Notes: generated by a model from the sequence alone, not told the origin. 64,000 nucleotides of DNA from Deltaproteobacteria bacterium (GCA_019309565.1 JAFDFZ010000012.1:1-64000), one strand, 5' to 3'. Numbered from the stretch's first letter, positions 8,617-18,183 are shown. Made by a program: numbers and translations.

Positions 8617-9825
8617 ATGATACTGCGCGGAAAAAAGGCAATTCTATGCATTACGTTGGCCCTTCAGATTCTCGTTCTGTTCAATTTCCACCCTGCCCGC
8701 TGCCAGGCAAACCAGCCCCACATCCAGGCGCTTGAACCGATTCAGGTAGGGTTTCCGAAATTTCGAGACGATCTGGGCTTTAAGCTTTTGGCGCTGGCTA
8801 TCCGGCGAAATTTATCGTATCTTGAGCGACTCGACCCGGATCATGTGTTTTTCTACGGGCCTGATCAAATTGCCTGCCACAGAGTAATTGATACCCAGAT
8901 GCTGTTTCTTAAAATACTGTCAAGCCGACAGCCCTTGGAGCAATTGAACAAAGAGATCCGCAGACGGTTTAAAATTTACCGCGCAGCAGGCACCGGCAGC
9001 GACAGAAAGGTTCTTTTCACAGGCTACTACGAACCGGTTTATGATGCGGCGTTGAAGCCTAACGATATCTATAAGTATCCGATTTACCGAAAGCCCCGTG
9101 ACCTGGTAAGAGTGGATCTTTCGCTTTTCGATGCAAAATATGGAAATGAAAGCATTGTTGCCAGGATCAAGAACAATCAGGTCCTGCCGTACTATACACG
9201 ATTTGAGATCGAAATCGAAAAAGTACTTGAAGGGAAGAATCTGGAGATCGCCTGGTTGAAGGATCCAATGGATGTCTACCTGCTTCATATTGAAGGGGCC
9301 GGTCGTTTGAAACTTCCCGGGGGTCAAACGATTCTTGTAAGCTACGATACCTCAAACGGCCGTCCTTACCGGAGCTTCGGAAAATATTTGCTGGAAAACG
9401 GTCTTCTTACTCGTTCCGAATTATCCATCAAGAGAATTCGCCAGTACCTGTCCAGGCATCCGGCTGCTCTCACCGCCATACTGCGCCACAATGATTCCTA
9501 TGTGTTTTTCAAGCAGGTCAGGGAAGGACCTCTTGGAAGCATTGATGTGCCGTTGACAGGCGGCAGATCCCTTGCTCTTGATGCAGCCCTGTTTCCGAAA
9601 GGGGCTCTGGCCTTCATGAGTTCAAAGAAACCGGTTGTCAACCGGCAAGGCGAGATCGCCGGGTGGTCTAAATTTTCCAGGTTTGTGCTGAACCAGGACA
9701 CCGGCTATAGCATAAAAGGCCCGGGAAGAGCCGATCTTTTCTGGGGAAATGACCACAAAGCAGAGACCATAGCATGGCGTTTCACGCAACAAGGGGATCT
9801 TTATATACTTATCAAAAAGCCTTGA
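8617..9825 (+). CDS. mltA: Membrane-bound lytic murein transglycosylase A
   Basis: A 402-residue enzyme that cleaves the MurNAc-GlcNAc bond of peptidoglycan, forming 1,6-anhydro ends. The N-terminus has a signal sequence ending in PARC-Q, a poor lipobox, so outer-membrane lipidation is possible but not assured. The MltA core contains FTGYYEPVYDAAL and VYLLHIEGAGRLKL. The C-terminal 3D domain carries the catalytic Asp in GPGRADLFWG. AAGG lies immediately before the ATG, unusually close, but no better in-frame start exists. It is transcribed from a strong promoter of its own. Confidence 0.88.
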   Translation: MILRGKKAILCITLALQILVLFNFHPARCQANQPHIQALEPIQVGFPKFRDDLGFKLLALAIRRNLSYLERLDPDHVFFYGPDQIACHRVIDTQMLFLKILSSRQPLEQLNKEIRRRFKIYRAAGTGSDRKVLFTGYYEPVYDAALKPNDIYKYPIYRKPRDLVRVDLSLFDAKYGNESIVARIKNNQVLPYYTRFEIEIEKVLEGKNLEIAWLKDPMDVYLLHIEGAGRLKLPGGQTILVSYDTSNGRPYRSFGKYLLENGLLTRSELSIKRIRQYLSRHPAALTAILRHNDSYVFFKQVREGPLGSIDVPLTGGRSLALDAALFPKGALAFMSSKKPVVNRQGEIAGWSKFSRFVLNQDTGYSIKGPGRADLFWGNDHKAETIAWRFTQQGDLYILIKKP

Positions 9826-9999
9826 ATCTATTATAAGGAGAGCATCCGCACGCTAGAGGTGCTGGAGAAATCATTGGAGAAACACTTGCCGGAGGCAGAG
9901 CGCCGGTGGCCCGCTGAACGCTGAACACTCGAATAACCTGCGGCCACGAAAAAGTAAGCAACGTGATTCACGGTTGAAACAAATTTCAAATATTTTTGG

Positions 10000-11493
10000 C
10001 TAGATTTTAAGATGCTCCCCTATGAACTGGATCTTGGGGTTCGGGGAAAAAAGGTGGGGATTGAAGATATTGCAGGGATCATATTTCTGTTTTAGCTGGC
10101 TTAATTCCTCTCTTCTTTGTGCATCAGACAGTTTGAACAATTCTAAGCCCAGACCATGTTCTTTGCGTTTGATGGTACAATATTCTTTGTTGTTAAGGAT
10201 CTCTTCGGTCAGTTTCTGGTTTAACTCCCATGCTTTCAGGTACTCTTCCCTGGTAACCAGCGCTTGAGGCCTGTAATGGATGACGATACCGTCGATATAC
10301 TGGTGTCCGATGGGGCGTCCAGGAAGGTTTCCTTCGCAAAGTTCAAATATCTTCCTTAAGACCATTCCCAGCTTTGAAGGCTTGGTTACATAAATATCCT
10401 CAAAACCCGGAATTGCCACTCTGCCCGTGGATTTACCGGTGGCAGCCTTTCTCACTCCAAGCATGATATTCATGTTTTCATTCGAAATGCTTCTGTATCT
10501 TACGCCCTGGTATTTTTTGACGATGCTTTCAAGATGACGCATCCCTTTTTTTTCTCCCTGGTACAAGAGCAGCATCTTTCGGCTGCCCTCTTTGACCCGG
10601 AGCAAATCGGCCAGTTCCTTGTTTTCCCATAAAGCGTCATCTTCGTTTAAAAGCAAAGGATCAATGAACAGAAACTCGGCATTTAAAAAGGAGCAGTTTT
10701 TCTGCGTATCTTCGATAAGCGTCCCCATTTTTTCTCCGATTTCAGATATGTCATCCGATTCATAAGACAGCACCACGTTTTCCGTTTCAGAAGGTTTCAG
10801 AATGGGAACGATGAGCACACCGATTTCCAGTATCACTCCCAGAGTGCCCTGAAATCCACCCATCTTTTCAATTTCTGCTCTATCCTTGATTTCTATGGTT
10901 TTAACTCCCTGTTCATCGGCCACCACCATCTTAAGATATCCCACGATATCCTTGAATGTTCCGTATTTAGGGGTTCCGTTTCCCCCGGCGTTGGTGGCGA
11001 AATTACCGGCAATGCTCGACCAGCCCGAGGAGGGCACAACGGCTGTATGGTAATTCATTTTTTTCAGGTACCTGTCCAGCTCATCGGTTGAAAGACCACC
11101 TCCGACGATGGCGTATAACCGCCTGTCGTCGTTTTCTCTGATTTCCGTTGGTTTAAGCTCTGTATCAACAATCGTTACTTTCGGCTTTCTTTGCCGCACG
11201 CCCCACTGATCGCAAACCCCAAGTCGATCCACTACCATCAGTATGGCGTGCCCATCGGCCAGTGCCGCTCCTGCCGTGCTGGAGCCCATGGCGCGAGGTG
11301 TGACGGCCAGCCGGTGCTCTAATGCATAGGTGATGATTTTTTTTACCTCTGCCTCGTTTTTGGGGAACACAACGGCAAATGGATCGCCCAGCGTAAGGAA
11401 AGAGGCATCGCTGCAGTAATGCCGGTCATGCTTGTCGGTAAACAGAATATTTTCTTTGCGACAATATTCCAGGAATTGTTTTTTTAAGTTCAT
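10000..11493 (-). CDS. FAD-linked oxidase, GlcD / D-lactate dehydrogenase type
   Basis: A 497-residue flavoprotein of the VAO/PCMH fold with a FAD-linked oxidase C-terminal domain. FAD-binding stretches are RAMGSSTAGAALADG and GWSSIAGNFATNAGGNG. The C-terminal EHGLG corresponds to the EHGIG active-site His motif of GlcD/D-2-hydroxyacid dehydrogenases, and YDPCNIFNPHLF is the usual ending. It would oxidise a 2-hydroxy acid such as D-lactate, glycolate or 2-hydroxyglutarate to the oxo acid. It is the last gene of the Hdr operon, 11 nt after the Fe-S partner, so electrons probably go to Hdr proteins rather than to quinone. The substrate is unknown. Confidence 0.85.
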   Translation of the reverse strand: MNLKKQFLEYCRKENILFTDKHDRHYCSDASFLTLGDPFAVVFPKNEAEVKKIITYALEHRLAVTPRAMGSSTAGAALADGHAILMVVDRLGVCDQWGVRQRKPKVTIVDTELKPTEIRENDDRRLYAIVGGGLSTDELDRYLKKMNYHTAVVPSSGWSSIAGNFATNAGGNGTPKYGTFKDIVGYLKMVVADEQGVKTIEIKDRAEIEKMGGFQGTLGVILEIGVLIVPILKPSETENVVLSYESDDISEIGEKMGTLIEDTQKNCSFLNAEFLFIDPLLLNEDDALWENKELADLLRVKEGSRKMLLLYQGEKKGMRHLESIVKKYQGVRYRSISNENMNIMLGVRKAATGKSTGRVAIPGFEDIYVTKPSKLGMVLRKIFELCEGNLPGRPIGHQYIDGIVIHYRPQALVTREEYLKAWELNQKLTEEILNNKEYCTIKRKEHGLGLELFKLSDAQRREELSQLKQKYDPCNIFNPHLFSPNPKIQFIGEHLKI

Positions 11494-11504
11494 AAATATT
11501 CTTT

Positions 11505-12620
11505 CTAGAGTGCTTTAGCCATGATTTCCGTAATATCTGTAATTTTCAACGAGGGCAGCTTACCGATGGGATTGCCGTCCAGGTAACAGTTGAAATGGAT
11601 CCGGCACTTGGGACATGCGGTGACCACATGCCCTGCCCCGGTTTCCGCTGCTTCTTCCAGCCGATCGTTCTGCAAAAACTTGATGTATTTGTCACAATTT
11701 GAGAAACCACCCACCCCGCAGCAGCGTGAGTTTTCCCGGACAAATTCCATCTCCGTAAAGTCGAGTGCATCGATATTTTTTAGAATGTATCGGGGCTCAT
11801 CGCAAACGTGACTGATTCTGCCCAATCTGCAGGGATCGTGATAGGTCACCTTCTCCTCTACCGGTGTATTCAGTTTCAGAGAGGAGTTCCGAAGCGCCTC
11901 TGCGACAAACTCCGTTATGTGTTGCACCTGCCATTCTACGGCCTCGATGGCAGGGTATTCTTCTTTAAGGGTCACCAGGCATTCGGCACAGCTTGTGATG
12001 ATTTTCTTGATTCCAAGCTTCTTGAAAAGCTTCAGATTCGAGGCTGCCAGTTTTTGAAAGGCATCGGTTTCTCCATTCCACAACAAATCGTAACCACAGC
12101 ATTTTTCGTCATTGGAAACCACCGGCTTGATGCCGGCTGCGTTCAATATTTTAAGCGTGTTGTGTGCCGTGCTCATGCTGCTTGTATGGGGGAAAACATA
12201 ATCGAATATAGGCAGGCAGCCTACAAAATAGAGTATCTCTCCCCGGTCTGCAAAGGTGCCGGAATTTAAATGAACAAGCCGGTTCTGGGAAACACTCAAC
12301 TGTGCCTGAAACTGCTGAATGGTGCGAAGAATAACACCGTGCTTGCATTCATCCATGCGACCCTTTTGGCGCGCCTTCTGCCGCGCTTTCCTGACGGTCT
12401 CGATGAATTTTGTCCTCGAAGGACAAGCTTCTTTGCATTGAAAACATGTAAGACAGCGAAAAAGATCCCTGTCTTCTGTAAATTCTTCGTCCCCTTCAAG
12501 GAGCAATTGCAACGTGTAACCCCTGGGTGAGTAAGTGGGATCCACCCGATTCAAGGGACAGACAAGTTGACATTTGCTGCACTGTATGCATTCAAGTTCA
12601 CTTGCGTTCGGTTTTTCCAT
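11505..12620 (-). CDS. Fe-S oxidoreductase with CCG domains (GlcF / HdrD-like)
   Basis: 371 residues. Two N-terminal 4Fe-4S motifs are CIQCSKCQLVCP and CLTCFQCKEACP. Two C-terminal cysteine-rich CCG domains follow, with CCGYDLLWNGE and CCGVGGFSNCDKY, the signature shared by HdrB, HdrD, GlcF and LutA. It is the expected electron-transfer partner of the adjacent FAD oxidase, passing hydride-derived electrons as single electrons through its clusters. It lies 141 nt downstream of mvhD on the same strand. A catalytic noncubane cluster as in HdrB is possible because both CCG motifs are intact. Cytoplasmic; no membrane segment is seen. Confidence 0.85.
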   Translation of the reverse strand: MEKPNASELECIQCSKCQLVCPLNRVDPTYSPRGYTLQLLLEGDEEFTEDRDLFRCLTCFQCKEACPSRTKFIETVRKARQKARQKGRMDECKHGVILRTIQQFQAQLSVSQNRLVHLNSGTFADRGEILYFVGCLPIFDYVFPHTSSMSTAHNTLKILNAAGIKPVVSNDEKCCGYDLLWNGETDAFQKLAASNLKLFKKLGIKKIITSCAECLVTLKEEYPAIEAVEWQVQHITEFVAEALRNSSLKLNTPVEEKVTYHDPCRLGRISHVCDEPRYILKNIDALDFTEMEFVRENSRCCGVGGFSNCDKYIKFLQNDRLEEAAETGAGHVVTACPKCRIHFNCYLDGNPIGKLPSLKITDITEIMAKAL

Positions 12621-12761
12621 CGCTTGGAAACCTATTTCTCAAGTTTTTTACACCCCTGGTCCTTTGAAAAACTTTATATTCAGGCGGCGAATGAAATCTC
12701 TAAAGGAAAAATACATTAATACAACCTAAGAGTTTCTGTCGTTATTTGTAATCAAAGAAAA

Positions 12762-13190
12762 TCAGCAAGCGGCGGCGTTTACGGCTTCAGACAGGGGGCT
12801 CGGTCCAAGGGCCTTTAGTTCTTCGATAAATTCCGTGACTACTTTCACAAACAATGGGCCCTCGCCTCCAGATACCTCTTCGATCCTCAACCTCTCAGGT
12901 TCGATGCCAAGCAGGTGCAAGATGTTTTTTAATCGTTCCACCACAAGAACAGCGTTTTTGTTGCCGGATATATAGTGACAGTCGCCTATATGACAGCCGA
13001 TGAGCATCACTCCGTCGAATCCTTTGCGAAAGGCTTCCAGCACCAGCCTCATATCCACCCGGCCAAGGCACATGACCCTTGCCAGCTTAATGTTCGCCGG
13101 ATACTGCAGCTTGCTCATGCCGGCCTGGTCCGCACCTGCATAACCACACCAGTTGCAGGCAAAACCAAGCACATCGGGCTCAAAGCTCAT
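12762..13190 (-). CDS. mvhD: MvhD-type [2Fe-2S] electron-transfer subunit (hydrogenase iron-sulfur subunit family)
   Basis: A 142-residue protein of the MvhD/DUF family that links electron-input modules to HdrA. Conserved features are the Cys-containing blocks FACNWCGYAGAD, RVMCLGRVD and GCHIGDCHYISGN, which provide the five cysteines of the [2Fe-2S] site. The ATG lies just after a GGAGG overlapping the 3' end of hdrA, and the genes are separated by 1 nt, so they are tightly coupled. In methanogens MvhD feeds electrons from hydrogenase to HdrA. Here no hydrogenase is present, and the GlcD/GlcF pair or NAD(P)H is the likely donor. Confidence 0.9.
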   Translation of the reverse strand: MSFEPDVLGFACNWCGYAGADQAGMSKLQYPANIKLARVMCLGRVDMRLVLEAFRKGFDGVMLIGCHIGDCHYISGNKNAVLVVERLKNILHLLGIEPERLRIEEVSGGEGPLFVKVVTEFIEELKALGPSPLSEAVNAAAC

Positions 13191-13191
13191 T

Positions 13192-16100
13192 TCATGCCTC
13201 CAGTTTTAAGCCATCTATCAATGCCTCTATCTGCTCGTCGGTTGCCGAGCAGACGCTTGCGGCACCGGTTGGGCATATAACAGCACACTTGCCGCAACCC
13301 TCGCACACAGCAGGCTCCACGCGGGCACACAGAGTGGTGGCATCGATTTTTATTGCATCGAATTCACAGTTCTCTTCACATCTTCCACACGCACGGCATA
13401 GGGTTTCATCAACGGTGGCAATCATCGGATTCAACCAGATATAACCATCCCCCAGGTATGAAACCACGCTGGCGGCCGCGCTGCCCGCCTGGGCGATGGT
13501 ATCGGGTATGTCCTTTGGTCCCTGGGCAGCGCCGCAGACAAAAACGTTTTTAACCATGGTGTCCGTGGGACGTATTTTTTGATGAAACTCTTTGATAAAA
13601 CCGCTTTCATCCCTGGCGATGTTCAGCTTTGTCATGAGCTGTGAATTTTCAGCAGGCTCCGTGGCGCTGGATAGAACCACCAGGTCTGCTTCGATTTCAA
13701 GCAGCGTGGAGGTATTTGAATCCTCCACCGTTACCACCAGCTTTCCGGTTTCTTTGTCCTTAAGTACGCTGCCGGGCAGTCCCTTGATAAATTTCACCCC
13801 TGTGCCCTTGACCGCTTCAAAATACTCCTCATACCCTTTTCCAAAAGCCCTGATGTCAATGTAACAGATGTATATCTTGGCCTTCGGGTTGCAATATTTT
13901 TTTACCAGCCCGGCATGTTTCAAAGCAGCCATACAGCAAACCCTGGAGCAATACCGGTGTCCTGCCTCAACTCCCTGTTCATCGGAGCGAGACCCTACAC
14001 ACTGGATCATAACGATTGTATCGGCAGGCTCCTTGTTGCTCATCCTCAGTACGGCCCCGTCAGTGGGCCCCATCGGATCCAGCATCCTGGCAAACTGAAG
14101 CTGGGTTACAACGTCCGGATATTTTCCATATCCATAATGAAGACCGGAAGGGTCGAATTCTTTATATCCCGTGGCTACGATCACCGCGCCTACTTCAATA
14201 TTCTCCGTGGTGTCCTTCTGAAAGTGATCAATCGCATCGGCCTCGCATGCAAGCTCACAGACGCGACAATCCGAACAATCACCGCACTGGATACATCTAT
14301 TGGCCTCAGCCACCGCCATTTCTTCGGAGAATCCGCTTTCAACCTCGGTAAAATCTTTTCTCTCAGTTAAAGGTCTTTCAGGCATTTGGGCCCTGGGGGC
14401 GGATTCGTATAATCCCTTTTTTGCCTTGATGATCTCTTGCCTGTCATATTCGGCTGACCGGTAAGGTTGCGCATTTTCCTGAAAGCTCATACCGTTCAAA
14501 TAACAGTCGATCTCATGAGCCGCCAGCCTTCCTTTGGCTATGCACTGGATGACCGTGGAAGGCCCAGTGGTAATATCCCCACCGGCAAAAACCTTTTCAA
14601 GTCCGGTAAAGGTGCTGTCTCCTTTGGTTTCTATTAAGCCCTTACGGTTTATTCCCAGCTTATCGGTGCCCTCCACAAACCCCAGGTCCGGTTCCTGGCC
14701 GATGGCTGCAATCAGCATATCCAGTTCCATTCGGGTCTCGGTGCCCTCGAGAGGCACCGGCCGCCGCCTGCCGCTGCTGTCGGGCTCGCCCAGTTTCATG
14801 CGGATATATTCCAGGTGAGTTAAGCGGTTTTCCGATTCTGACAGGATTCTAACCGGTGCCGCCAGGAAGTGAAATTTTACACCTTCCCGTTCCGCTGCAT
14901 CGATTTCAGATTCGATTGCTGGCATCTCCTTGCGGGTTCTTCGATAAATAATGAAAACCTCGTGCGCTCCCAGTCGGATCAGGGTTCTGGCACAGTCTAT
15001 GGCCGTATTCCCCCCGCCGATAACGGCACACCTGCGACCAACCGGAACCGATTCTCCAAGGTTGATCCTGGATAAAAAATCAATACCGGTGTAACAGCCC
15101 GCAAGATCCTGGCCTTCCACTCCAAGTGAAACGTCCTTCCATGCACCGAGGGCAAGGAAGACCGCATCGTATTTTCCGGATAAAAGGAAGTTTAGATCAA
15201 TATCTCTTCCCAGCCTTGTGTTTGCCCGTACACTTACCCCAAGATCCAGGATGCCCTGAATATCCCACTGTAAGATCTTTTTGGGAAGACGGTATTCGGG
15301 AATTCCGTACCGCAACATTCCGCCAAGCTCCGGCATCGCCTCGAATATGGTAACCTCATAGCCAAGGCGGCGGAGAAAATAGGCACAGCTCAGCCCTGCT
15401 GGACCGCTTCCGATAACCGCAACGTGTTTTTTGTTTTCGGCATTCTCGTCTGTTTTCCGAACAGCCGCAGGCCTAATACCATGCTGTCTGGCATAATCGG
15501 CAAGGAAACGCTTGATGCCCCGGATTGCGATAGGATCGTCGATTTCATTTCGGGTGCACTCGCTCTCGCAGGCATGATCACAGACCCGGCCGCAGACAGA
15601 GGGCAGGGGATTATCCCGCAAGACCACGTCAAAGGCCTCTTTAAACCGTTTTTTTGCCACCAGGGCAAGGTATCCCTGGGCTGACTGATTAACCGCACAG
15701 GCCGCCTTACAGGGCGACATCTGTCTTTTCTGTATGGTATACAGATTCGGCACTGCAGCGGCAAAAGGCCTGTACACGGCTGTTTTGGTGGAGAACAATC
15801 CCTGATCATACTCGTTAAATACATCTACCGGGCAGACCTCGGCACATTTACCGCAGCCGGTGCACTTTTCTTCATCCACATACCGCGCTTTTTTAAGGAT
15901 CTTAAGCCGCATGCCCTCAGGCGTTTTCTCAACATCCTGCACTTCCGAATATGTAAACAGTTTGATATTCTTGTTTTTTGCCACTTCATCCAGTTTGGGA
16001 GACAGGGTGCACATGGCACAATCATCGGTGGGAAAGGTCTTGACCAGTTTGGCCATGTTGCCGCCGATGGTTGGTTCCTTTTCGATAAGGTAAACCTGAT

Positions 16101-16602
16101 GCCCCATCTTTGCCAGCAAAAGCGATGCATGAACACCGGCAATGCCTCCACCGATGACGGCCACATCCCTGTTGACCCGGACCTTCTCTGTTTTCAAGGG
16201 CTTTAAGAGACGAACTTTATCGATGGCGGCCTTAAGCAGTTTGATTCCCTTTTGAGTGGCTTTTTCCGGTTCAAAATGGTGGGGATAGGAACACTGCTCC
16301 CGCAGGTTGACCATCTCAAGCAGATAGGGATTGAGCCCGCTTTCCTTAAGACATTCCCGGTACAGCTCCTCGTATTGCTTCGGCGTACAGCAGCCTATGA
16401 CTACTGAGTCCAGCTTTTGTTCTCTGATGGCCTTTTGGATGACGCCCTGTCCCTCGCTTGAGCAGGTAAAGGACTGATAATCTGCAAAAACGACATCCGG
16501 CTGCTGCAAGGCGAAATCTTTCAGGCGATCAAGATCGACCACCTCGGAAATGTTGCCCCCGCAACGGCATAAGAAAACCCCAATCTTCTTTCTGTTTCCC
16601 AT
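13192..16602 (-). CDS. hdrA: Large HdrA-like flavoprotein with inserted NfnB/GltD-type NAD(P)H module (HdrL-like)
   Basis: 1136 residues. The N-terminal HdrA domain has CRCGG at about 12-16 and FAD motif IGGGIAG at about 150-156. A ferredoxin motif CTGCGKCAEVCP lies at about 247-258. Inserted at roughly 285-765 is a complete GltD/NfnB-like module: Cys motifs C298/C302 and C337/C341, FAD motif IGSGPAG (about 397-403), nucleotide motif IGGGNTA (about 528-534) followed by YRRTRKEMPA, and AGGDITTGPSTV. A Cys-rich segment CIQCGDCSDCRVC (770-782) precedes the second half of HdrA. Two C-terminal ferredoxin motifs lie at about 1069-1080 and 1100-1110. Canonical HdrA is about 650 residues. HdrA is the bifurcating flavin subunit, and the insertion should add NAD(P)H binding. 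No good ribosome-binding site is seen. Confidence 0.9.
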   Translation of the reverse strand: MGNRKKIGVFLCRCGGNISEVVDLDRLKDFALQQPDVVFADYQSFTCSSEGQGVIQKAIREQKLDSVVIGCCTPKQYEELYRECLKESGLNPYLLEMVNLREQCSYPHHFEPEKATQKGIKLLKAAIDKVRLLKPLKTEKVRVNRDVAVIGGGIAGVHASLLLAKMGHQVYLIEKEPTIGGNMAKLVKTFPTDDCAMCTLSPKLDEVAKNKNIKLFTYSEVQDVEKTPEGMRLKILKKARYVDEEKCTGCGKCAEVCPVDVFNEYDQGLFSTKTAVYRPFAAAVPNLYTIQKRQMSPCKAACAVNQSAQGYLALVAKKRFKEAFDVVLRDNPLPSVCGRVCDHACESECTRNEIDDPIAIRGIKRFLADYARQHGIRPAAVRKTDENAENKKHVAVIGSGPAGLSCAYFLRRLGYEVTIFEAMPELGGMLRYGIPEYRLPKKILQWDIQGILDLGVSVRANTRLGRDIDLNFLLSGKYDAVFLALGAWKDVSLGVEGQDLAGCYTGIDFLSRINLGESVPVGRRCAVIGGGNTAIDCARTLIRLGAHEVFIIYRRTRKEMPAIESEIDAAEREGVKFHFLAAPVRILSESENRLTHLEYIRMKLGEPDSSGRRRPVPLEGTETRMELDMLIAAIGQEPDLGFVEGTDKLGINRKGLIETKGDSTFTGLEKVFAGGDITTGPSTVIQCIAKGRLAAHEIDCYLNGMSFQENAQPYRSAEYDRQEIIKAKKGLYESAPRAQMPERPLTERKDFTEVESGFSEEMAVAEANRCIQCGDCSDCRVCELACEADAIDHFQKDTTENIEVGAVIVATGYKEFDPSGLHYGYGKYPDVVTQLQFARMLDPMGPTDGAVLRMSNKEPADTIVMIQCVGSRSDEQGVEAGHRYCSRVCCMAALKHAGLVKKYCNPKAKIYICYIDIRAFGKGYEEYFEAVKGTGVKFIKGLPGSVLKDKETGKLVVTVEDSNTSTLLEIEADLVVLSSATEPAENSQLMTKLNIARDESGFIKEFHQKIRPTDTMVKNVFVCGAAQGPKDIPDTIAQAGSAAASVVSYLGDGYIWLNPMIATVDETLCRACGRCEENCEFDAIKIDATTLCARVEPAVCEGCGKCAVICPTGAASVCSATDEQIEALIDGLKLEA

Positions 16603-16765
16603 TTTTTATCAAGCGTTATTTTTCTTTGTGCTTCTATTTTTCTGCCGAAGCCTGGCTTCCACTTCGGCTTTTGTTTTATATTGTTATTCAAAAATTTTAT
16701 TTGACTTGGAACAATTCACCATTTTACGAGATAATACTATATAATTGGATGCCAAACTTGAGCAG

Positions 16766-17623
16766 TTAACCCCGCGGAATGTACTTTTCCATGCCAACCA
16801 TGTTCTTATCCACACCCAATTTCTTTGGTGCAATCCCCAATGCCAGCCCCAGCATTTGAGCCAAATGCAAAACCGGGATTTGCAGCCGCCGAGATCCGGA
16901 TGCCGGTTTTTGATAGCCGTCAAGGCTGAGATGACACAGGGTACAGGGGGTGACCAGCATGTCGGCCTCAGCCTTTCTTGCATGAGACAGGCATCTTTCG
17001 GTCATTTTCAACGCTGTGGCTTGATCGTTTAGCAGAATGTGAAAACCGCAGCAGTTGTACTTATCCTCGTAATCGGCCTCTTTGGCGCCGCAAATTTCGA
17101 TCAATCGACTCAAGAAATCGGGTTCTTTATCGTCGCCGATAACCTCAGAGGGCCGAATGATATGGCAACCGTAAAATGGTGCTATTCTCACGTTGCTGAT
17201 AGGAACCTTAATCAATTCTTTCAACCTGTCAAGCCCGATATCATCACGCAGAAGCCACAGCAGATGTTTTATGTTAACCTCACCCCTGTATTCGAGGCCG
17301 ATCTTCTTTAAGTCGGCGTTTATCTGCCGGTACAGCAATTGGTTTTCCGCAAGGGTCTTTTTGGCTTTCAGCATTGTCAGCAGGCAGGTATTGCAGATTA
17401 CCACGATCTGCCGCTGCTGCTTTTCTGCCAAGGCGAAATTTCTGGCATTAAGCGTGTATTCAAATTCAGGATCTTCTTCTTCAACAACACCCGCGCCACA
17501 GCATGAGTATGCGTTGTTTTCGGTAATATCCATTCCCAAAAACTTAAGAACACTTCTGGTAGCAAGCAGCGCTTCCTTGGCTGTAGCTTCACCGGCGCAT
17601 CCAGGGTAAAGGGAGTATTTCAT
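16766..17623 (-). CDS. hdrB: Heterodisulfide reductase subunit B-like protein
   Basis: 285 residues with two CCG domains: the first with YPGC near the N-terminus and SCCGAGV, the second with FYGCHIIRP and NCCGFHIL. These supply ligands for two noncubane [4Fe-4S] clusters, the site of disulfide (or disulfide-like) reduction in HdrB. The start overlaps the hdrC stop by ATGA. A gap of about 160 nt separates it from hdrA. There is no coenzyme M/B in bacteria, so the physiological acceptor or donor is unknown; DsrC-type trisulfides are one proposal for related proteins. Confidence 0.9.
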   Translation of the reverse strand: MKYSLYPGCAGEATAKEALLATRSVLKFLGMDITENNAYSCCGAGVVEEEDPEFEYTLNARNFALAEKQQRQIVVICNTCLLTMLKAKKTLAENQLLYRQINADLKKIGLEYRGEVNIKHLLWLLRDDIGLDRLKELIKVPISNVRIAPFYGCHIIRPSEVIGDDKEPDFLSRLIEICGAKEADYEDKYNCCGFHILLNDQATALKMTERCLSHARKAEADMLVTPCTLCHLSLDGYQKPASGSRRLQIPVLHLAQMLGLALGIAPKKLGVDKNMVGMEKYIPRG

Positions 17624-18183
17624 CGTCGCTTCGCTCTTCTGTTTTCGATCATTTGATTCAGTGCTTTAAGCTCGTTTATTCGTTGAATCCTTTTGGGGAG
17701 CAAAGGAGGCAGCTTCCCCTTAAGCAGCATTCTAATCGATTGGGGAATCTGCGAGACAACACCCAACCGCAATGTATGAAGGGGAAGCATCATCTCGTTG
17801 ATCTTGCCCGTGCTTAAAATGCTCTTCTTAAAAAACAGCGCATGCCTCACGCCCCTGTAATTAACGATCCCTTCCTTCAGGGCTATGTGTCTTAGAGCAA
17901 TGATGATATCGCCGGGTTTGATTCCTTTCGGGCATTTTTCCAGACAACTGTTGCATCTGGCACAAATCCAGATCATTTCCGATTTCAGCACTTCGTCCCG
18001 CAAACCCAGAACCGCTTTTTGAATCAGTTTCCTTGGGTTGTACTCAGAGTTGACCGAAAACACCTGGCAGGTCGACGAGCAGGTGCCACAGCTCAAACAC
18101 TTGGTAATCCCCTGTCCTTTCGGTTGCCTGGATATCTCTTTATAAAAATAGTAATCTATTCCATGGCTCTTAACCGTTTTCAT
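17620..18183 (-). CDS. hdrC: Heterodisulfide reductase subunit C-like protein
   Basis: About 187 residues from the ATG at 18183, chosen because AAGGTGG lies 6 nt upstream; a GTG nine bases earlier is the alternative. Two 4Fe-4S binding motifs, CLSCGTCSSTCQ and CARCNSCLEKCPKG, carry electrons between HdrA and HdrB. The C-terminal half is basic with a short hydrophobic patch but no clear membrane helix. It is the first gene of the operon hdrC-hdrB-hdrA-mvhD-glcF-like-glcD-like. Confidence 0.88.
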   Translation of the reverse strand: MKTVKSHGIDYYFYKEISRQPKGQGITKCLSCGTCSSTCQVFSVNSEYNPRKLIQKAVLGLRDEVLKSEMIWICARCNSCLEKCPKGIKPGDIIIALRHIALKEGIVNYRGVRHALFFKKSILSTGKINEMMLPLHTLRLGVVSQIPQSIRMLLKGKLPPLLPKRIQRINELKALNQMIENRRAKRR

